From CAZYMI01 sp964648505 (GTDB lineage: Bacteria > Pseudomonadota > Alphaproteobacteria > Micavibrionales > Micavibrionaceae): a stretch of 55,291 bases of DNA. A program made the translations under genes and the position numbers. The stretch covers positions 1-55,291 of the forward strand of contig CAZYMI010000014.1 in NCBI GenBank assembly GCA_964648505.1, written 5' to 3'. Shown here one piece after another: positions 1 to 8,576 of the stretch; position 1 is the stretch's first letter; each line of letters opens with the position of its first letter. The notes under the pieces were generated by a model. The model did no database searches. It was not told where the DNA came from and worked only from the letters and a program-made list of their open reading frames with translations.

Positions 1-56
1 TCCGCGAAGGCGGCCGCACCGTAGGCGCAGGCGTCGTTGCTAAAATTGTAGAGTAA
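1..56 (+). CDS. tuf: Elongation factor Tu, C-terminal end (partial)
   Basis: Only the last 17 codons are inside the window. The frame starting at base 3 reads REGGRTVGAGVVAKIVE and then TAA at 54-56. This is the conserved C-terminus of EF-Tu, the GTPase that brings aminoacyl-tRNA to the ribosome. The ribosomal protein S10 gene follows after 28 bases, the usual tuf-rpsJ order of alphaproteobacteria. The 5' end lies outside the window. Confidence 0.95.
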   Translation, partial: REGGRTVGAGVVAKIVE

Positions 57-84
57 GAAAAGGCGAAGAGTAGGAAAATATAAT

Positions 85-405
85 ATGGATACGCAAACGA
101 TCCGCATCCGCCTGAGGGCTTATGATCACCGTGTGCTGGACCAGTCCACGCACGAGATTGTAAACACAGCAAAACGTACAGGTGCGCGCGTGCGTGGGCC
201 TGTGCCTTTGCCAACGCGTCGGGAAAACTTCACGGTAAATCGCTCTCCGCATATTGATAAAAAATCACAAGAGCAGTTTGAAATGCGTACACACAAGCGA
301 CTGATCGATATCATTGATCCAACCCCTCAGACGGTTGATGCTTTGATGAAACTTGATCTGGCTGCTGGTGTTGATGTTGAAATTAAAATCGGCCAGGCCG
401 CTTAA
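85..405 (+). CDS. rpsJ: 30S ribosomal protein S10
   Basis: 106 aa, the normal family length. S10 sits in the 30S head and, in other bacteria, pairs with NusB in transcription antitermination. Visible family blocks are an N-terminal RIRLRAYDH, TGARVRGPVPLPTR near residues 32-45, and MRTHKRLIDIIDPTP near residues 67-81. It starts at ATG 85 after tuf and opens the S10 cluster, with 23 bases to rplC. No oddities. Confidence 0.98.
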   Translation: MDTQTIRIRLRAYDHRVLDQSTHEIVNTAKRTGARVRGPVPLPTRRENFTVNRSPHIDKKSQEQFEMRTHKRLIDIIDPTPQTVDALMKLDLAAGVDVEIKIGQAA

Positions 406-428
406 AAATAAGGAAAGAGGATCCGCAC

Positions 429-1181
429 ATGAGAACCGGATTGATTGCACGTAAGGAAGGGATGACACGCATTTTTGATGCGGAAGGTCGTCATGTTCCC
501 GTCACAGTGCTTAAAATTGATAATTGCCAAGTTACAAATATCCGTAGCCTTGAAAAAGACGGCTATGTGGCTGTTCAACTTGGTGCAGGAAATAAAAAAG
601 CGTCACGCGTTAGCAAACCTGATCGTGGCCAGTTTGCAAAAAACAAGGTAGAGCCAAAGCAGAAAGTTGCTGAGTTTCGTGTAGCTCCTGAAAACATGAT
701 TGATATTGGTGCGGAACTTGTCGCAAGCCACTTTGTTGTGGGCCAGTTTGTTGATGTTGTTGGAACTTCTGTAGGACGTGGTTTTGCCGGCGCGATGAAG
801 CGTCACAATTTTGGTGGTTTACGTGCAACGCATGGCGTGTCTGTTTCCCACCGTTCTCATGGGTCAACAGGCCAGCGCCAGGATCCAGGTAAAGTTTTTA
901 AAGGCAAAAAGATGGCCGGCCATATGGGTGCGGTACAGGTCACAACTCAGAATTTAAAAGTTGTTGCTATTGATGAACAGGAAAATCTGGTTCTCATCGA
1001 AGGATGCGTTCCAGGTGGCGAAAATACATGGGTGCTTGTCTCAGATGCAGTAAAAAAGCCTGCGCCTAAAGATGCACCAAAACCAGCAGGCTTGAAAACA
1101 TCAGGTGCTGCAAAGGCAGAAGCAGATATGGCAGCTCCGGCTGTTGCAGATGCGCCTGCTGAAGAACCAAAAGCAGAATAA
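429..1181 (+). CDS. rplC: 50S ribosomal protein L3
   Basis: 250 aa; L3 is an early-assembling 23S rRNA-binding protein that reaches the peptidyl-transferase centre. The start MRTGLIARKEGMTR and the block GQRQDPGKVFKGKKMAGH, which holds the glutamine methylated by PrmB in other proteobacteria, identify it. The protein is longer than the usual ~210 aa because of a C-terminal tail of about 40 residues rich in Ala, Pro, Lys and Glu, beginning around VKKPAPK. The tail looks disordered. rplD follows after 13 bases. Confidence 0.98.
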   Translation: MRTGLIARKEGMTRIFDAEGRHVPVTVLKIDNCQVTNIRSLEKDGYVAVQLGAGNKKASRVSKPDRGQFAKNKVEPKQKVAEFRVAPENMIDIGAELVASHFVVGQFVDVVGTSVGRGFAGAMKRHNFGGLRATHGVSVSHRSHGSTGQRQDPGKVFKGKKMAGHMGAVQVTTQNLKVVAIDEQENLVLIEGCVPGGENTWVLVSDAVKKPAPKDAPKPAGLKTSGAAKAEADMAAPAVADAPAEEPKAE

Positions 1182-1194
1182 GGAGCGATGAGAG

Positions 1195-1830
1195 ATGAAA
1201 ATCGCCGTTAAAACATTAGAGAATAAAGAAGTCGGGTCAATTGAGCTTGATGAGACCATTTTTGGTGTTAGCGTTCGCGAGGATGTTTTGCACCGCATGG
1301 TTCATTATCAGCTTAATAAACGCCGCGCTGGTACGCACAAAACTAAGGGCATTTCGGAAGTATCCGGAACAGGTAAAAAACCTTGGAAACAAAAAGGAAC
1401 GGGTCGTGCTCGTTTTGGTACGATGCGCGCTCCACAATGGCGTGGCGGTTACACGGTGTTTGGGCCAACGCCGCGTTCCCATGCAACAGATTTGCCTAAG
1501 AAGTTTCGTGCACTTGCCTTAAAAACAGCTTTGTCTTCAAAAGCAGCGGCCGGAAAATTAATTATTCTTGATGATGCAAAAGCCAAGGATCACAAAACAA
1601 AATCAATGGCAGTGACGCTAGGCAAGATGGGCATTAATTCTGCGCTTTTTGTAACAGGCATGGATGTTGATGTAAATTTTGCGCGCGCAACCAATAATAT
1701 ACCTCATGTTGATGTGCTGCCATCGCAGGGTGCTAATGTGTATGACATTTTGCGTCATGACATTCTTGTTTTAACCAAGGATGCTGTTGCGGCGCTGACA
1801 ACGCGTCTTTCTGGCGATAAAGCGGAATAA
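1195..1830 (+). CDS. rplD: 50S ribosomal protein L4
   Basis: 211 aa. L4 binds 23S rRNA near the exit tunnel; in gammaproteobacteria it also represses the S10 operon, which is not shown here. The basic extended loop is clear: GTGKKPWKQKGTGRARFG followed by MRAPQWRGG and VFGPTPRSH, which line the tunnel in known structures. The start MKIAVKTLENKEVG is an ATG just after the stop of rplC, and rplW follows after 11 bases. Confidence 0.98.
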   Translation: MKIAVKTLENKEVGSIELDETIFGVSVREDVLHRMVHYQLNKRRAGTHKTKGISEVSGTGKKPWKQKGTGRARFGTMRAPQWRGGYTVFGPTPRSHATDLPKKFRALALKTALSSKAAAGKLIILDDAKAKDHKTKSMAVTLGKMGINSALFVTGMDVDVNFARATNNIPHVDVLPSQGANVYDILRHDILVLTKDAVAALTTRLSGDKAE

Positions 1831-1841
1831 GGATAAAGATC

Positions 1842-2165
1842 ATGGCAAAAGCAAAAGAAACAACAAAACGTAAAATATCTGAAGCCGATTATCAGATTAT
1901 TTTATCACCTGTTATCACTGAAAAAGCGACAATGGGTTCGCAGAATTCCCAAGTGACTTTTAAAGTCGCTTTGGGTGCTACAAAACCTGAAATCAAACGC
2001 GCTGTTGAAGCTTTGTTTGAAGTAAAAGTCAAAGCGGTCAATACCAGTATCGCTAAAGGAAAAACAAAACGTTTTCGTGGCATCAAAGCTTTTCGTTCTG
2101 ATGTGAAGAAAGCAATTATCACCCTCGAGCCCGGTCAAACTATTGATACCGGCGTGGGCGTGTAA
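1842..2165 (+). CDS. rplW: 50S ribosomal protein L23
   Basis: 107 aa. L23 surrounds the exit of the nascent-chain tunnel and docks trigger factor and SRP in known systems. Diagnostic blocks are YQIILSPVITEKAT, with the family SPVITEK core, then TKPEIKRAVEALFEVKVKAV and the KGKTKRFRG loop. A ten-residue Lys/Thr-rich N-terminal lead precedes the core. It lies between rplD and rplB. Confidence 0.98.
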   Translation: MAKAKETTKRKISEADYQIILSPVITEKATMGSQNSQVTFKVALGATKPEIKRAVEALFEVKVKAVNTSIAKGKTKRFRGIKAFRSDVKKAIITLEPGQTIDTGVGV

Positions 2166-2186
2166 GGGATAGAGTGAGGCGATATC

Positions 2187-3014
2187 ATGGCACTGAAAAA
2201 ATTTAACCCGATTACTCCAGGTACCCGTCAGTTAATTCTGGTGGATCGTTCTGGTCTATGGAAGGGCGGACCCGAAAAGTCACTTGTTGAAGGGCAGCAC
2301 AGATCGGGTGGCCGTAACAATTTAGGTCGGGTTACATCACGTTTTCGTGGTGGCGGCCACAAACAAAAATATCGCTTGATTGACTTTAAGCGTCGTAAGT
2401 TTGATGCCGAAGCAACGGTTGAGCGTTTAGAGTATGATCCAAATCGTACAGCTTTTATTGCGTTGATTGTTTATGCGGATGGCGAAAAGGCTTACATTCT
2501 GGCTCCGCAACGTCTTTCGGTTGGTGATAAAGTTGTGTCTGGTGAAAAAACAGATGTGAAGCCAGGCAATGCCATGATGCTAAAAAACATGCCTGTTGGA
2601 ACAATCATCCACAATATTGAATTGAAAGCCGGAAAAGGTGGGCAGATGGCCCGCTCCGCCGGAACATTTGCTCAGCTTGTAGGTCGCGATCAGGGATATG
2701 CCCAGATTAAATTATCATCAGGCGAGTTGCGGGTTGTTCGTGGTGAATGCATGGCAACGATCGGCGCTGTTTCAAACGCAGATCATATGAATGAAAGCCT
2801 TGGTAAGGCTGGACGCAATCGTTGGAAAGGCAAAAAGCCTCATGTTCGTGGTGTTGCGATGAACCCTGTTGATCACCCGCATGGCGGTGGTGAAGGCCGC
2901 ACATCGGGCGGTCGTCATCCGGTCAGCCCATGGGGTCAAAAAGCCAAAGGATTTAAAACACGTACAAATCAGACAACGGATCAATACATCCTGCGTCGCC
3001 GGAACAAGAAATAA
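2187..3014 (+). CDS. rplB: 50S ribosomal protein L2
   Basis: 275 aa, full length. L2 is a primary 23S rRNA binder needed for subunit joining and peptidyl-transferase activity. The start MALKKFNPITPGTRQ and the highly conserved C-terminal block VDHPHGGGEGRTSGGRHPVS, with the histidine close to the catalytic centre, are intact. It ends with a basic RRRNKK tail. rpsS starts 15 bases later. Confidence 0.98.
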   Translation: MALKKFNPITPGTRQLILVDRSGLWKGGPEKSLVEGQHRSGGRNNLGRVTSRFRGGGHKQKYRLIDFKRRKFDAEATVERLEYDPNRTAFIALIVYADGEKAYILAPQRLSVGDKVVSGEKTDVKPGNAMMLKNMPVGTIIHNIELKAGKGGQMARSAGTFAQLVGRDQGYAQIKLSSGELRVVRGECMATIGAVSNADHMNESLGKAGRNRWKGKKPHVRGVAMNPVDHPHGGGEGRTSGGRHPVSPWGQKAKGFKTRTNQTTDQYILRRRNKK

Positions 3015-3029
3015 GGTTGAGGTAGCACA

Positions 3030-3314
3030 ATGGCACGTTCACTCTGGAAAGGCCCGTTTATCGATGGATCATTGCTCAAAAAGGTTGAGCAGGTTCGTTC
3101 TTCGGGTAAAAACACACCCATTAAAACATGGTCAAGACGCTCCACAATCTTGCCACAGTTTGTTGGAACTACATTCGCTGTTTATAACGGCAAGAAATTT
3201 ATCCCGGTTCTTGTGACGGACAATATGATCGGTCATAAGCTTGGTGAATTTTCACCGACACGCACATTTGTTGCGCATTCGGGCGATAAGAAAACCACAA
3301 CGGACAAGAAATAA
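3030..3314 (+). CDS. rpsS: 30S ribosomal protein S19
   Basis: 94 aa. S19 forms a head complex with S13 and contacts the A-site finger. Conserved blocks are MARSLWKGPFIDGSLL, RRSTILPQFVGTTFAVYNGK and MIGHKLGEFSPTR. Family length is about 92 aa, so it is complete. It lies 14 bases upstream of rplV. Confidence 0.98.
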   Translation: MARSLWKGPFIDGSLLKKVEQVRSSGKNTPIKTWSRRSTILPQFVGTTFAVYNGKKFIPVLVTDNMIGHKLGEFSPTRTFVAHSGDKKTTTDKK

Positions 3315-3328
3315 GAGGGGCCTGACTA

Positions 3329-3724
3329 ATGGGACAGAAAGCTAATACACGCCGCGAGGCCCAGAATGAAGCGATGGCGTACGCAAAATTTTTGCGTGTT
3401 TCACCGCGTAAATTAAACCTGGTGGCACAGATGATCCGCGGTAAAAAAGCAGATCGCGCTATGACAGATCTACAGTTTTGTGAAAAGCGTATTGCAGATG
3501 ATGTGAAGAAGCTCCTTCAATCAGCGGTTGCGAATGCTGAAAACAACCATAACTTGAACGTAGATAAACTTGTGGTTGCTGAAGCAACTGTGGGTAAGGC
3601 TTTGGTGATGAAGCGTTTTCATGCGCGTGGTCGTGGTAAATCGGCTGGCGTTGAAAAGTTCTTTTCAAATATGACGATTATTGTTCGTGAAGTTGAAGCA
3701 CAAGTTAAAGGGAAAGCGGAGTAA
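3329..3724 (+). CDS. rplV: 50S ribosomal protein L22
   Basis: 131 aa. L22 lines the nascent-peptide tunnel. The body begins at FLRVSPRKLNLVAQMIRGK and contains SAVANAENNHNLNVDKLVV and the tunnel-loop region RFHARGRGKSAGV. The first ATG adds about 15 residues (MGQKANTRREAQNEA) compared with the enterobacterial protein, as is common in alphaproteobacteria, so it is preferred over the internal ATG at 3374. rpsC starts three bases after the stop. Confidence 0.97.
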   Translation: MGQKANTRREAQNEAMAYAKFLRVSPRKLNLVAQMIRGKKADRAMTDLQFCEKRIADDVKKLLQSAVANAENNHNLNVDKLVVAEATVGKALVMKRFHARGRGKSAGVEKFFSNMTIIVREVEAQVKGKAE

Positions 3725-3727
3725 ACG

Positions 3728-4423
3728 ATGGGTCAAAAAGTTAACCCGATTGGTATTCGTGTTGGTATTAACCGCACTTGGGATTCTCGCTGGTTTGCTG
3801 GCAAAGGTTATGCCGATAAACTTATCGATGATCTGAAGCTGCGCGAATATGTGCATGAACGCCTGAAACCAGCGGGTGTGAGCAAAGTTATTATCGAGCG
3901 TATGGCAAAAAATATCCGTGTAACCGTTCATACAGCGCGTCCTGGTGTCATTATTGGTAAAAAAGGTGCTGATATTGAAAAGCTGCGCAAAGATCTTTCT
4001 GATCGCGCTGGCGGTGAAGTATCTTTGAATATTGTTGAGATTCGTAAGCCGGAAATTGATGCTATGCTTGTTGCTGAAGGTGTGGCGCAACAGCTTGAGC
4101 GTCGTGTTTCTTTCCGTCGCGCGATGAAGCGTGCAGTTCAGTCTGCGATGCGTATGGGTGGAAAAGGAATTCGTATTAACGTGTCGGGTCGTTTAGGCGG
4201 GGCTGATATTGCGCGTATGGAATGGTATCGCGAAGGTCGCGTGCCGTTACATACTCTGCGTGCAGATCTGGATTTCGGCACAGCCGAAGCACACACAACA
4301 TACGGCATTATTGGCGTTAAAGTGTGGTTATACAAAGGTGACATTATGGCGCACGATCCTATGGCTCGTGACAAACGTCTTGCGGATCAACAATCTGGTG
4401 GCGGCCAAAATCGTCAAGGTTAA
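3728..4423 (+). CDS. rpsC: 30S ribosomal protein S3
   Basis: 231 aa. S3 is part of the mRNA entry tunnel. The start MGQKVNPIGIRVGINRTWDS, the KH-domain loop VIIGKKGADIEKL, and the C-terminal domain with RRAMKRAVQSAMRMGGKGI and GRLGGADIAR are all present. The length fits the family. It lies between rplV (3-base gap) and rplP. Confidence 0.98.
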   Translation: MGQKVNPIGIRVGINRTWDSRWFAGKGYADKLIDDLKLREYVHERLKPAGVSKVIIERMAKNIRVTVHTARPGVIIGKKGADIEKLRKDLSDRAGGEVSLNIVEIRKPEIDAMLVAEGVAQQLERRVSFRRAMKRAVQSAMRMGGKGIRINVSGRLGGADIARMEWYREGRVPLHTLRADLDFGTAEAHTTYGIIGVKVWLYKGDIMAHDPMARDKRLADQQSGGGQNRQG

Positions 4424-4454
4424 AAGCTAAAAAGAAAAGGAAAGGGAAACAGCC

Positions 4455-4868
4455 ATGCTGAGCCCGAAGAAGACAAAGTATAGAAAAGCACAAAAAGGTC
4501 GCATCCGTGGTGTGGCAAAAGGCGGCGCGACGCTGAATTTTGGCCAGTTCGGTTTAAAGGCCCTTGAAGGTGAACGTTTGACAGCGCGCCAGATTGAAGC
4601 GGCTCGTCGTGCAATTACACGCGCGATGAAGCGTCAGGGTCGTGTCTGGATTCGTATATTTCCAGACGTTCCGGTTTCTAAAAAACCACTTGAGGTGCGG
4701 ATGGGTTCCGGTAAGGGGTCACCAGAATTTTGGGTTGCAAAAGTAAGGCCCGGCAGAATTCTGTTTGAGATTGACGGTGTAAGCCGTGCAATTGCAGATG
4801 AAGCATTTGCTTTAGCGATGCCTAAACTTCCTATTAAAACAAAAATTATCGAGCGTCTGGAGGCTTAA
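4455..4868 (+). CDS. rplP: 50S ribosomal protein L16
   Basis: 137 aa, the standard length. L16 organises the A-site region of 23S rRNA. Blocks seen are MLSPKKTKYRKAQKGRIRG, RQIEAARRAITRAMKRQG, and the loop with RMGSGKGSPEFWVAKVRPG, whose Arg is hydroxylated by YcfD in some bacteria. A good ribosome-binding site (AAGGAAAGGG) precedes the ATG. rpmC follows after three bases. Confidence 0.98.
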   Translation: MLSPKKTKYRKAQKGRIRGVAKGGATLNFGQFGLKALEGERLTARQIEAARRAITRAMKRQGRVWIRIFPDVPVSKKPLEVRMGSGKGSPEFWVAKVRPGRILFEIDGVSRAIADEAFALAMPKLPIKTKIIERLEA

Positions 4869-4871
4869 ACC

Positions 4872-5129
4872 ATGAAACAGATTAAGGCATCAGATCTTCG
4901 TGCAAAATCGGAAGATGAATTAAATAAGCAGTTGATGGAATTACGCAAAGGCCAGTTTAATCAGCGTTTCCAAAAAACAAATCAGCAGCTGACGAATACA
5001 TCTCAGGTGCGTGCTGTGCGTCGTAACATCGCGCAGATCAAAACAATTTTAAATGAAAAACAGGGGGCCCCTGCTAAAGCGCCAAAAGCGCCGGCAAAAA
5101 AGGCAACCAAAGCAAAGGCGAAGGCCTAA
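4872..5129 (+). CDS. rpmC: 50S ribosomal protein L29, tailed
   Basis: 85 aa, compared with about 65 for most L29 proteins. The two-helix core MKQIKASDLRAKSEDELNK with LMELRKGQFNQRFQ and VRAVRRNIAQIKTIL is complete. The extra length is a C-terminal Ala/Pro/Lys tail (GAPAKAPKAPAKKATKAKA). L29 sits near the tunnel exit, so the tail probably lies on the ribosome surface. It is followed by rpsQ, which carries a similar tail. Confidence 0.97.
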   Translation: MKQIKASDLRAKSEDELNKQLMELRKGQFNQRFQKTNQQLTNTSQVRAVRRNIAQIKTILNEKQGAPAKAPKAPAKKATKAKAKA

Positions 5130-5149
5130 AAGACTGAAGGAGAAAGACG

Positions 5150-5572
5150 ATGCCCCGTCGCATATTACAAGGCCGTGTGGTCTCAGATAAAATGGACAAA
5201 ACAATCACCGTGGTTGTTGAGCGTAAGACCATGCATCCGATTTATAAGAAGTACGTTAAAAGCTCAAAGAAATTTGCAGCTCATGATGAAGCAAACTTCT
5301 TTAAAAAAGGCGATATGGTTGAGATTGAAGAATGCCGTCCAATCTCAAAGCGCAAGACCTGGACAGTGGTTTCAAATCCCGATGCTGTAAAAGCAAAGCG
5401 CCGTATCGATCCGAACGCGGATATTAACGATGATGCGACAGGTAAGGTTGTTTTAGATAAACAAGCGGCAGCCGCACCAAAAGCAAAAAAAGAATCAGCA
5501 GCAAAAAGTGAAGCTGCCCCTAAAAAAACGGCTGCCCCTAAAAAGGCGCCTGCAAAGAAAAAAGCCGACTAA
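5150..5572 (+). CDS. rpsQ: 30S ribosomal protein S17, long tail
   Basis: 140 aa, against roughly 80-90 in most bacteria. The OB-fold core is clear: MPRRILQGRVVSDKMDKTI, then VERKTMHPIYKKYV and VEIEECRPISKRKTW, ending around residue 85. The remaining ~55 residues are a low-complexity Lys/Ala/Pro tail with repeated APKKxAA units. The tail has the same flavour as those of L3 and L29 nearby. A proper ribosome-binding site (GAAGGAGAAAG) precedes the ATG. Confidence 0.97.
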   Translation: MPRRILQGRVVSDKMDKTITVVVERKTMHPIYKKYVKSSKKFAAHDEANFFKKGDMVEIEECRPISKRKTWTVVSNPDAVKAKRRIDPNADINDDATGKVVLDKQAAAAPKAKKESAAKSEAAPKKTAAPKKAPAKKKAD

Positions 5573-5606
5573 GACAGACGTTAAAGAAAGAAAAAGGTAG
5601 GGTCCC

Positions 5607-5975
5607 ATGATCCAGATGCAAACAACACTAGAAGTCGCAGATAATAGCGGCGCAAAGAAAGTCCAGTGCATTAAAGTGCTGGGTGGCTCGAAACGCCGCA
5701 CGGCAGGGATTGGTGACGTGATCGTGGTTTCGATCAAGGATGCTATTCCGCGCGGTAAGGTTAAAAAAGGTGCAGTTCATAAGGCTGTTATTGTCCGTTC
5801 GCGCCATGGCTTAAAGCGCGTTCATGGTGAAAAAATTCGCTTTGATACCAATGCCGTTGTTTTAATTAACAAAGAAAAAGAACCAATCGGAACACGTATT
5901 TTTGGACCCGTAACGCGTGAATTGCGGACCAAAGGTTTCATGAAAATTATTTCTCTTGCGGGCGAGGTGCTGTAA
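5607..5975 (+). CDS. rplN: 50S ribosomal protein L14
   Basis: 122 aa, exact family length. L14 forms an intersubunit bridge and is the target of the silencing factor RsfS. It starts MIQMQTTLEVADNSGAKKVQ and contains GDVIVVSIKDAIPRGKVKKG and the C-terminal GTRIFGPVTRELR. The stop codon shares one base with the rplX start (TAATG), which suggests coupled translation. Confidence 0.98.
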   Translation: MIQMQTTLEVADNSGAKKVQCIKVLGGSKRRTAGIGDVIVVSIKDAIPRGKVKKGAVHKAVIVRSRHGLKRVHGEKIRFDTNAVVLINKEKEPIGTRIFGPVTRELRTKGFMKIISLAGEVL

Positions 5976-6304
5976 TGGCCCAGACACAAAAAATGAAAAT
6001 TAAAAAAGGTGACACGGTTATTGTAATAACGGGGCGTGATAAAGGTGCCCGTGGTGAAGTAACCAGTGTTATTCCGTCTGAAAATCGTTTGGTTGTTGCG
6101 GGTATAAACACAGTCAAGCGCCATACAAAGCCAAGTGCGAACAATCCGCAAGGCGGCGTTGTTGAGAAAGAATTATCAATTCATGCATCGAATGTTGCGT
6201 TGATTGATCCAAAAACCGACAAGGCAACCCGCGTTGGTTATAAAATTAACAAAGATGGCACGAAGATCCGAGTTGCTCGGAAATCCGGCCAGACGATCGA
6301 ATAA
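5975..6304 (+). CDS. rplX: 50S ribosomal protein L24
   Basis: 109 aa. L24 is one of the two assembly-initiator proteins of the 50S subunit. The KOW motif is at residues ~8-34 (KKGDTVIVITGRDKGARGEV) and is followed by the VAGINTVKRHTKPS block. The ATG overlaps the rplN stop by one base. rplE starts 15 bases after the stop. Confidence 0.97.
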   Translation: MAQTQKMKIKKGDTVIVITGRDKGARGEVTSVIPSENRLVVAGINTVKRHTKPSANNPQGGVVEKELSIHASNVALIDPKTDKATRVGYKINKDGTKIRVARKSGQTIE

Positions 6305-6319
6305 GGATTGAGGTTTAAG

Positions 6320-6883
6320 ATGGCAAATACCGCAACCAAACAAGCCCCTCGTTTCAAGCAGCGTTATGATGCAGAAATTGCACCGGCGCTTGCAAAAAAA
6401 TACGGCTATGAGAATAAACACCGCATCCCAAAACTTCAGAAAATTGTTTTGAATATGGGTGTAGGCGAAGCGACGACCAACAAGCAGGAAATTGATCACG
6501 CCCGTGATCAGATGACACTTCTTGCTGGGCAGAAGGCTGTCGTAACGCGTACTAAAAAAGCAAATGCTTCTTTTAAGATTCGTGAAGATCAAGCAATTGG
6601 GGTTAAGGTTACATTGCGTGCTGAGCGTATGTACGAATTTCTTGATCGTCTTGTGACGATCGCTTTACCCCGTGTCCGCGATTTTCGTGGCGTTCCCGGA
6701 AATTCATTTGATGGCCGTGGCAATTACGCTATGGGCATTAAAGAACATATTGTCTTCCCAGAAATAAACTTTGATAAGGTCGATAAAATCCGCGGCATGG
6801 ATATTGTAATCTGCACGACAGCAGAAAACGATACTGAAGCCAAAGAACTTTTAAAAGCCTTTGATATGCCGTTCCGGAATTAA
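6320..6883 (+). CDS. rplE: 50S ribosomal protein L5
   Basis: 187 aa from ATG 6320. L5 binds 5S rRNA in the central protuberance. Typical blocks are KIVLNMGVGEA, TLRAERMYEFLDRLVTIALP, FRGVPGNSFDGRGNYAMGIK and a C-terminal DIVICTTA. An in-frame TTG at 6308 would add four residues, but ATG 6320 lies seven bases after GAGG, so it is chosen. rpsN follows. Confidence 0.97.
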   Translation: MANTATKQAPRFKQRYDAEIAPALAKKYGYENKHRIPKLQKIVLNMGVGEATTNKQEIDHARDQMTLLAGQKAVVTRTKKANASFKIREDQAIGVKVTLRAERMYEFLDRLVTIALPRVRDFRGVPGNSFDGRGNYAMGIKEHIVFPEINFDKVDKIRGMDIVICTTAENDTEAKELLKAFDMPFRN

Positions 6884-6897
6884 GAAGGAGAAACCAG

Positions 6898-7203
6898 ATG
6901 GCCAAAACGAGCTCCATCATTCGTAACCAAAAGCGCATTGACTTAAATAAAAGTCACAAGAATAAGCGTGCAAAGCTAAAAGCGATCATCGGCGATAAAA
7001 AACTGCCTGCAGAAGAGCGCTTTGCTGCTGTTCTTAAACTTGCAGAAATGCCGCGCAATGGTGCACGAAGCCGCATTCGCAATCGGTGTGCGCTGACAGG
7101 GCGCCCACGCGGATTTCACGGAAAATTTAAACTATGCCGTAACAAACTGCGGGAGCTCGCTTCCAAAGGAATGTTGCCCGGTGTAACAAAATCAAGCTGG
7201 TAA
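6898..7203 (+). CDS. rpsN: 30S ribosomal protein S14 (non-zinc type)
   Basis: 101 aa, the long form of S14 without the two CxxC zinc motifs of the 61-aa type. It begins MAKTSSIIRNQKRIDL and carries the conserved RNRCALTGRPRGFHGKF and LRELASKGMLPGVTKSSW. It lies in the usual L5-S14-S8 order and has a GAAGGAG ribosome-binding site. Confidence 0.98.
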   Translation: MAKTSSIIRNQKRIDLNKSHKNKRAKLKAIIGDKKLPAEERFAAVLKLAEMPRNGARSRIRNRCALTGRPRGFHGKFKLCRNKLRELASKGMLPGVTKSSW

Positions 7204-7215
7204 GGAATAAAAACC

Positions 7216-7599
7216 ATGAGCATGAGTGATCCATTAGGAGATATGCTGACAAGAATTCGCAATGGACAGAAAGCACATAAAAAAACTGTGTCCTGCCGTG
7301 CGTCTCGTTTGCGTTCAAATGTTCTCAGTGTGTTAAAAAGCGAAGGGTTCATTCGCGATTTTCGCCCTGAAAATCAAGACCTGACGATTGAATTGAAATA
7401 TGATTCAGGCCGTCCGGTCATTCGCGAAATTCGCCGCGTGTCAAAACCTGGTCGTCGCGTTTATACAAGTGTTAAAACAATGCCGAAAATTTATAACGGC
7501 CTTGGAGTCTCGGTTGTCTCAACTCCGAAAGGGGTGATGGCAGATCACGAAGCACGCACACAAAATGTGGGCGGCGAAGTTTTATTCGAGGTCTTCTAG
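7216..7599 (+). CDS. rpsH: 30S ribosomal protein S8
   Basis: 127 aa. S8 organises the central domain of 16S rRNA and represses the spc operon in E. coli. The N-terminus SDPLGDMLTRIRNGQ and the C-terminal GLGVSVVSTPKGVMADHEA with GGEVLFEVF are diagnostic. A second ATG two codons downstream (7222) is an equally possible start. The first is kept because it is better spaced from AAGGAAT. Confidence 0.97.
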   Translation: MSMSDPLGDMLTRIRNGQKAHKKTVSCRASRLRSNVLSVLKSEGFIRDFRPENQDLTIELKYDSGRPVIREIRRVSKPGRRVYTSVKTMPKIYNGLGVSVVSTPKGVMADHEARTQNVGGEVLFEVF

Positions 7600-7628
7600 G
7601 ATCGATTTGAAAAAAAAGGAAGACAGTC

Positions 7629-8162
7629 ATGTCACGTATAGGTAAAAACCCGGTAGCCATTCCATCAGGCGTAACGCTTGATGTAAAAGGGCAGACAGTG
7701 AAAGCAAAAGGAAAGCTAGGTGAGCTGACACTTGTTGTTCACCCTGAAGTTTCTGTGAAAATGGAAGGCACAAATATTATTGTTGCCCCAATGACAAACA
7801 GCCGTGTTGCGAAGGCAAACTGGGCAACAATGCAGCGTTTAATCACAAATATTGTGAAAGGCGTTAATGTTGGCTACACCAAAAAACTTGAAATTACCGG
7901 CGTTGGTTTCCGTTGCGCCATGCAAGGCTCTGAACTTGTTCTGCAGCTTGGCTTCAGCCATGAAGTTCGCTTTAAAGTGCCTGAAGGCATTAAAATTGCT
8001 GTTGAAAAGCAAACGCAAATTACAATTACCGGTATCGACAAACAAAAAGTCGGTCAGGTTGCTGCTGAAATTTATAACCTGAAACCACCTGAGCCCTATA
8101 AAGGCAAAGGAATAAAATATGAAGGTCAGAAAATTTTGCGCAAAGAAGGCAAGAAGAAATAA
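7629..8162 (+). CDS. rplF: 50S ribosomal protein L6
   Basis: 177 aa, normal length. L6 sits near the factor-binding region. It begins MSRIGKNPVAIPSGV and ends with the signature block GQVAAEIYNLKPPEPYKGKG and KYEGQKILRKEGKKK. Both halves of the duplicated fold are visible. It lies between rpsH and rplR. Confidence 0.98.
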   Translation: MSRIGKNPVAIPSGVTLDVKGQTVKAKGKLGELTLVVHPEVSVKMEGTNIIVAPMTNSRVAKANWATMQRLITNIVKGVNVGYTKKLEITGVGFRCAMQGSELVLQLGFSHEVRFKVPEGIKIAVEKQTQITITGIDKQKVGQVAAEIYNLKPPEPYKGKGIKYEGQKILRKEGKKK

Positions 8163-8187
8163 TTAGGTAGAGGAAAAGGGCTTTATC

Positions 8188-8553
8188 ATGGCGAATAAGG
8201 AATCATCATTTGAACGTCGCGAACGTCGCGTTCGTTTCAAATTAAAAAAGAACAACAAGGCAAACTTGCCGCGCCTGTCTGTTTTCAGATCATCCAAGCA
8301 GATTTATGCGCAAGTGATCGATGATAGTAAGGGGCTAACAGTAGCAGCTGCCAGCACACTGGATACCGAATTGAAATCAGGCTTGAAAACAGGCGCTGAT
8401 GTTGATGCGGCGACAAAAGTAGGCAAGCTTGTTGCTGAGCGTGCTAAAAAAGCAGGCATTAAAAAGGTCATGTTTGATCGTGGCGCGTACATCTATCACG
8501 GCCGTGTAAAGGCGTTGGCTGAAGGTGCACGCGCAGGCGGTCTGGAATTCTAA
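8188..8553 (+). CDS. rplR: 50S ribosomal protein L18
   Basis: 121 aa. L18 binds 5S rRNA with L5 and L25. The basic N-terminus ERRERRVRFKLKKNN, the LSVFRSSKQIYAQVID block and the C-terminal MFDRGAYIYHGRVKALAEG are characteristic. The length is close to the family's 117-120 aa. rpsE follows. Confidence 0.98.
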   Translation: MANKESSFERRERRVRFKLKKNNKANLPRLSVFRSSKQIYAQVIDDSKGLTVAAASTLDTELKSGLKTGADVDAATKVGKLVAERAKKAGIKKVMFDRGAYIYHGRVKALAEGARAGGLEF

Positions 8554-8576
8554 TTCAAAAAAGGAAAGAGTTATAA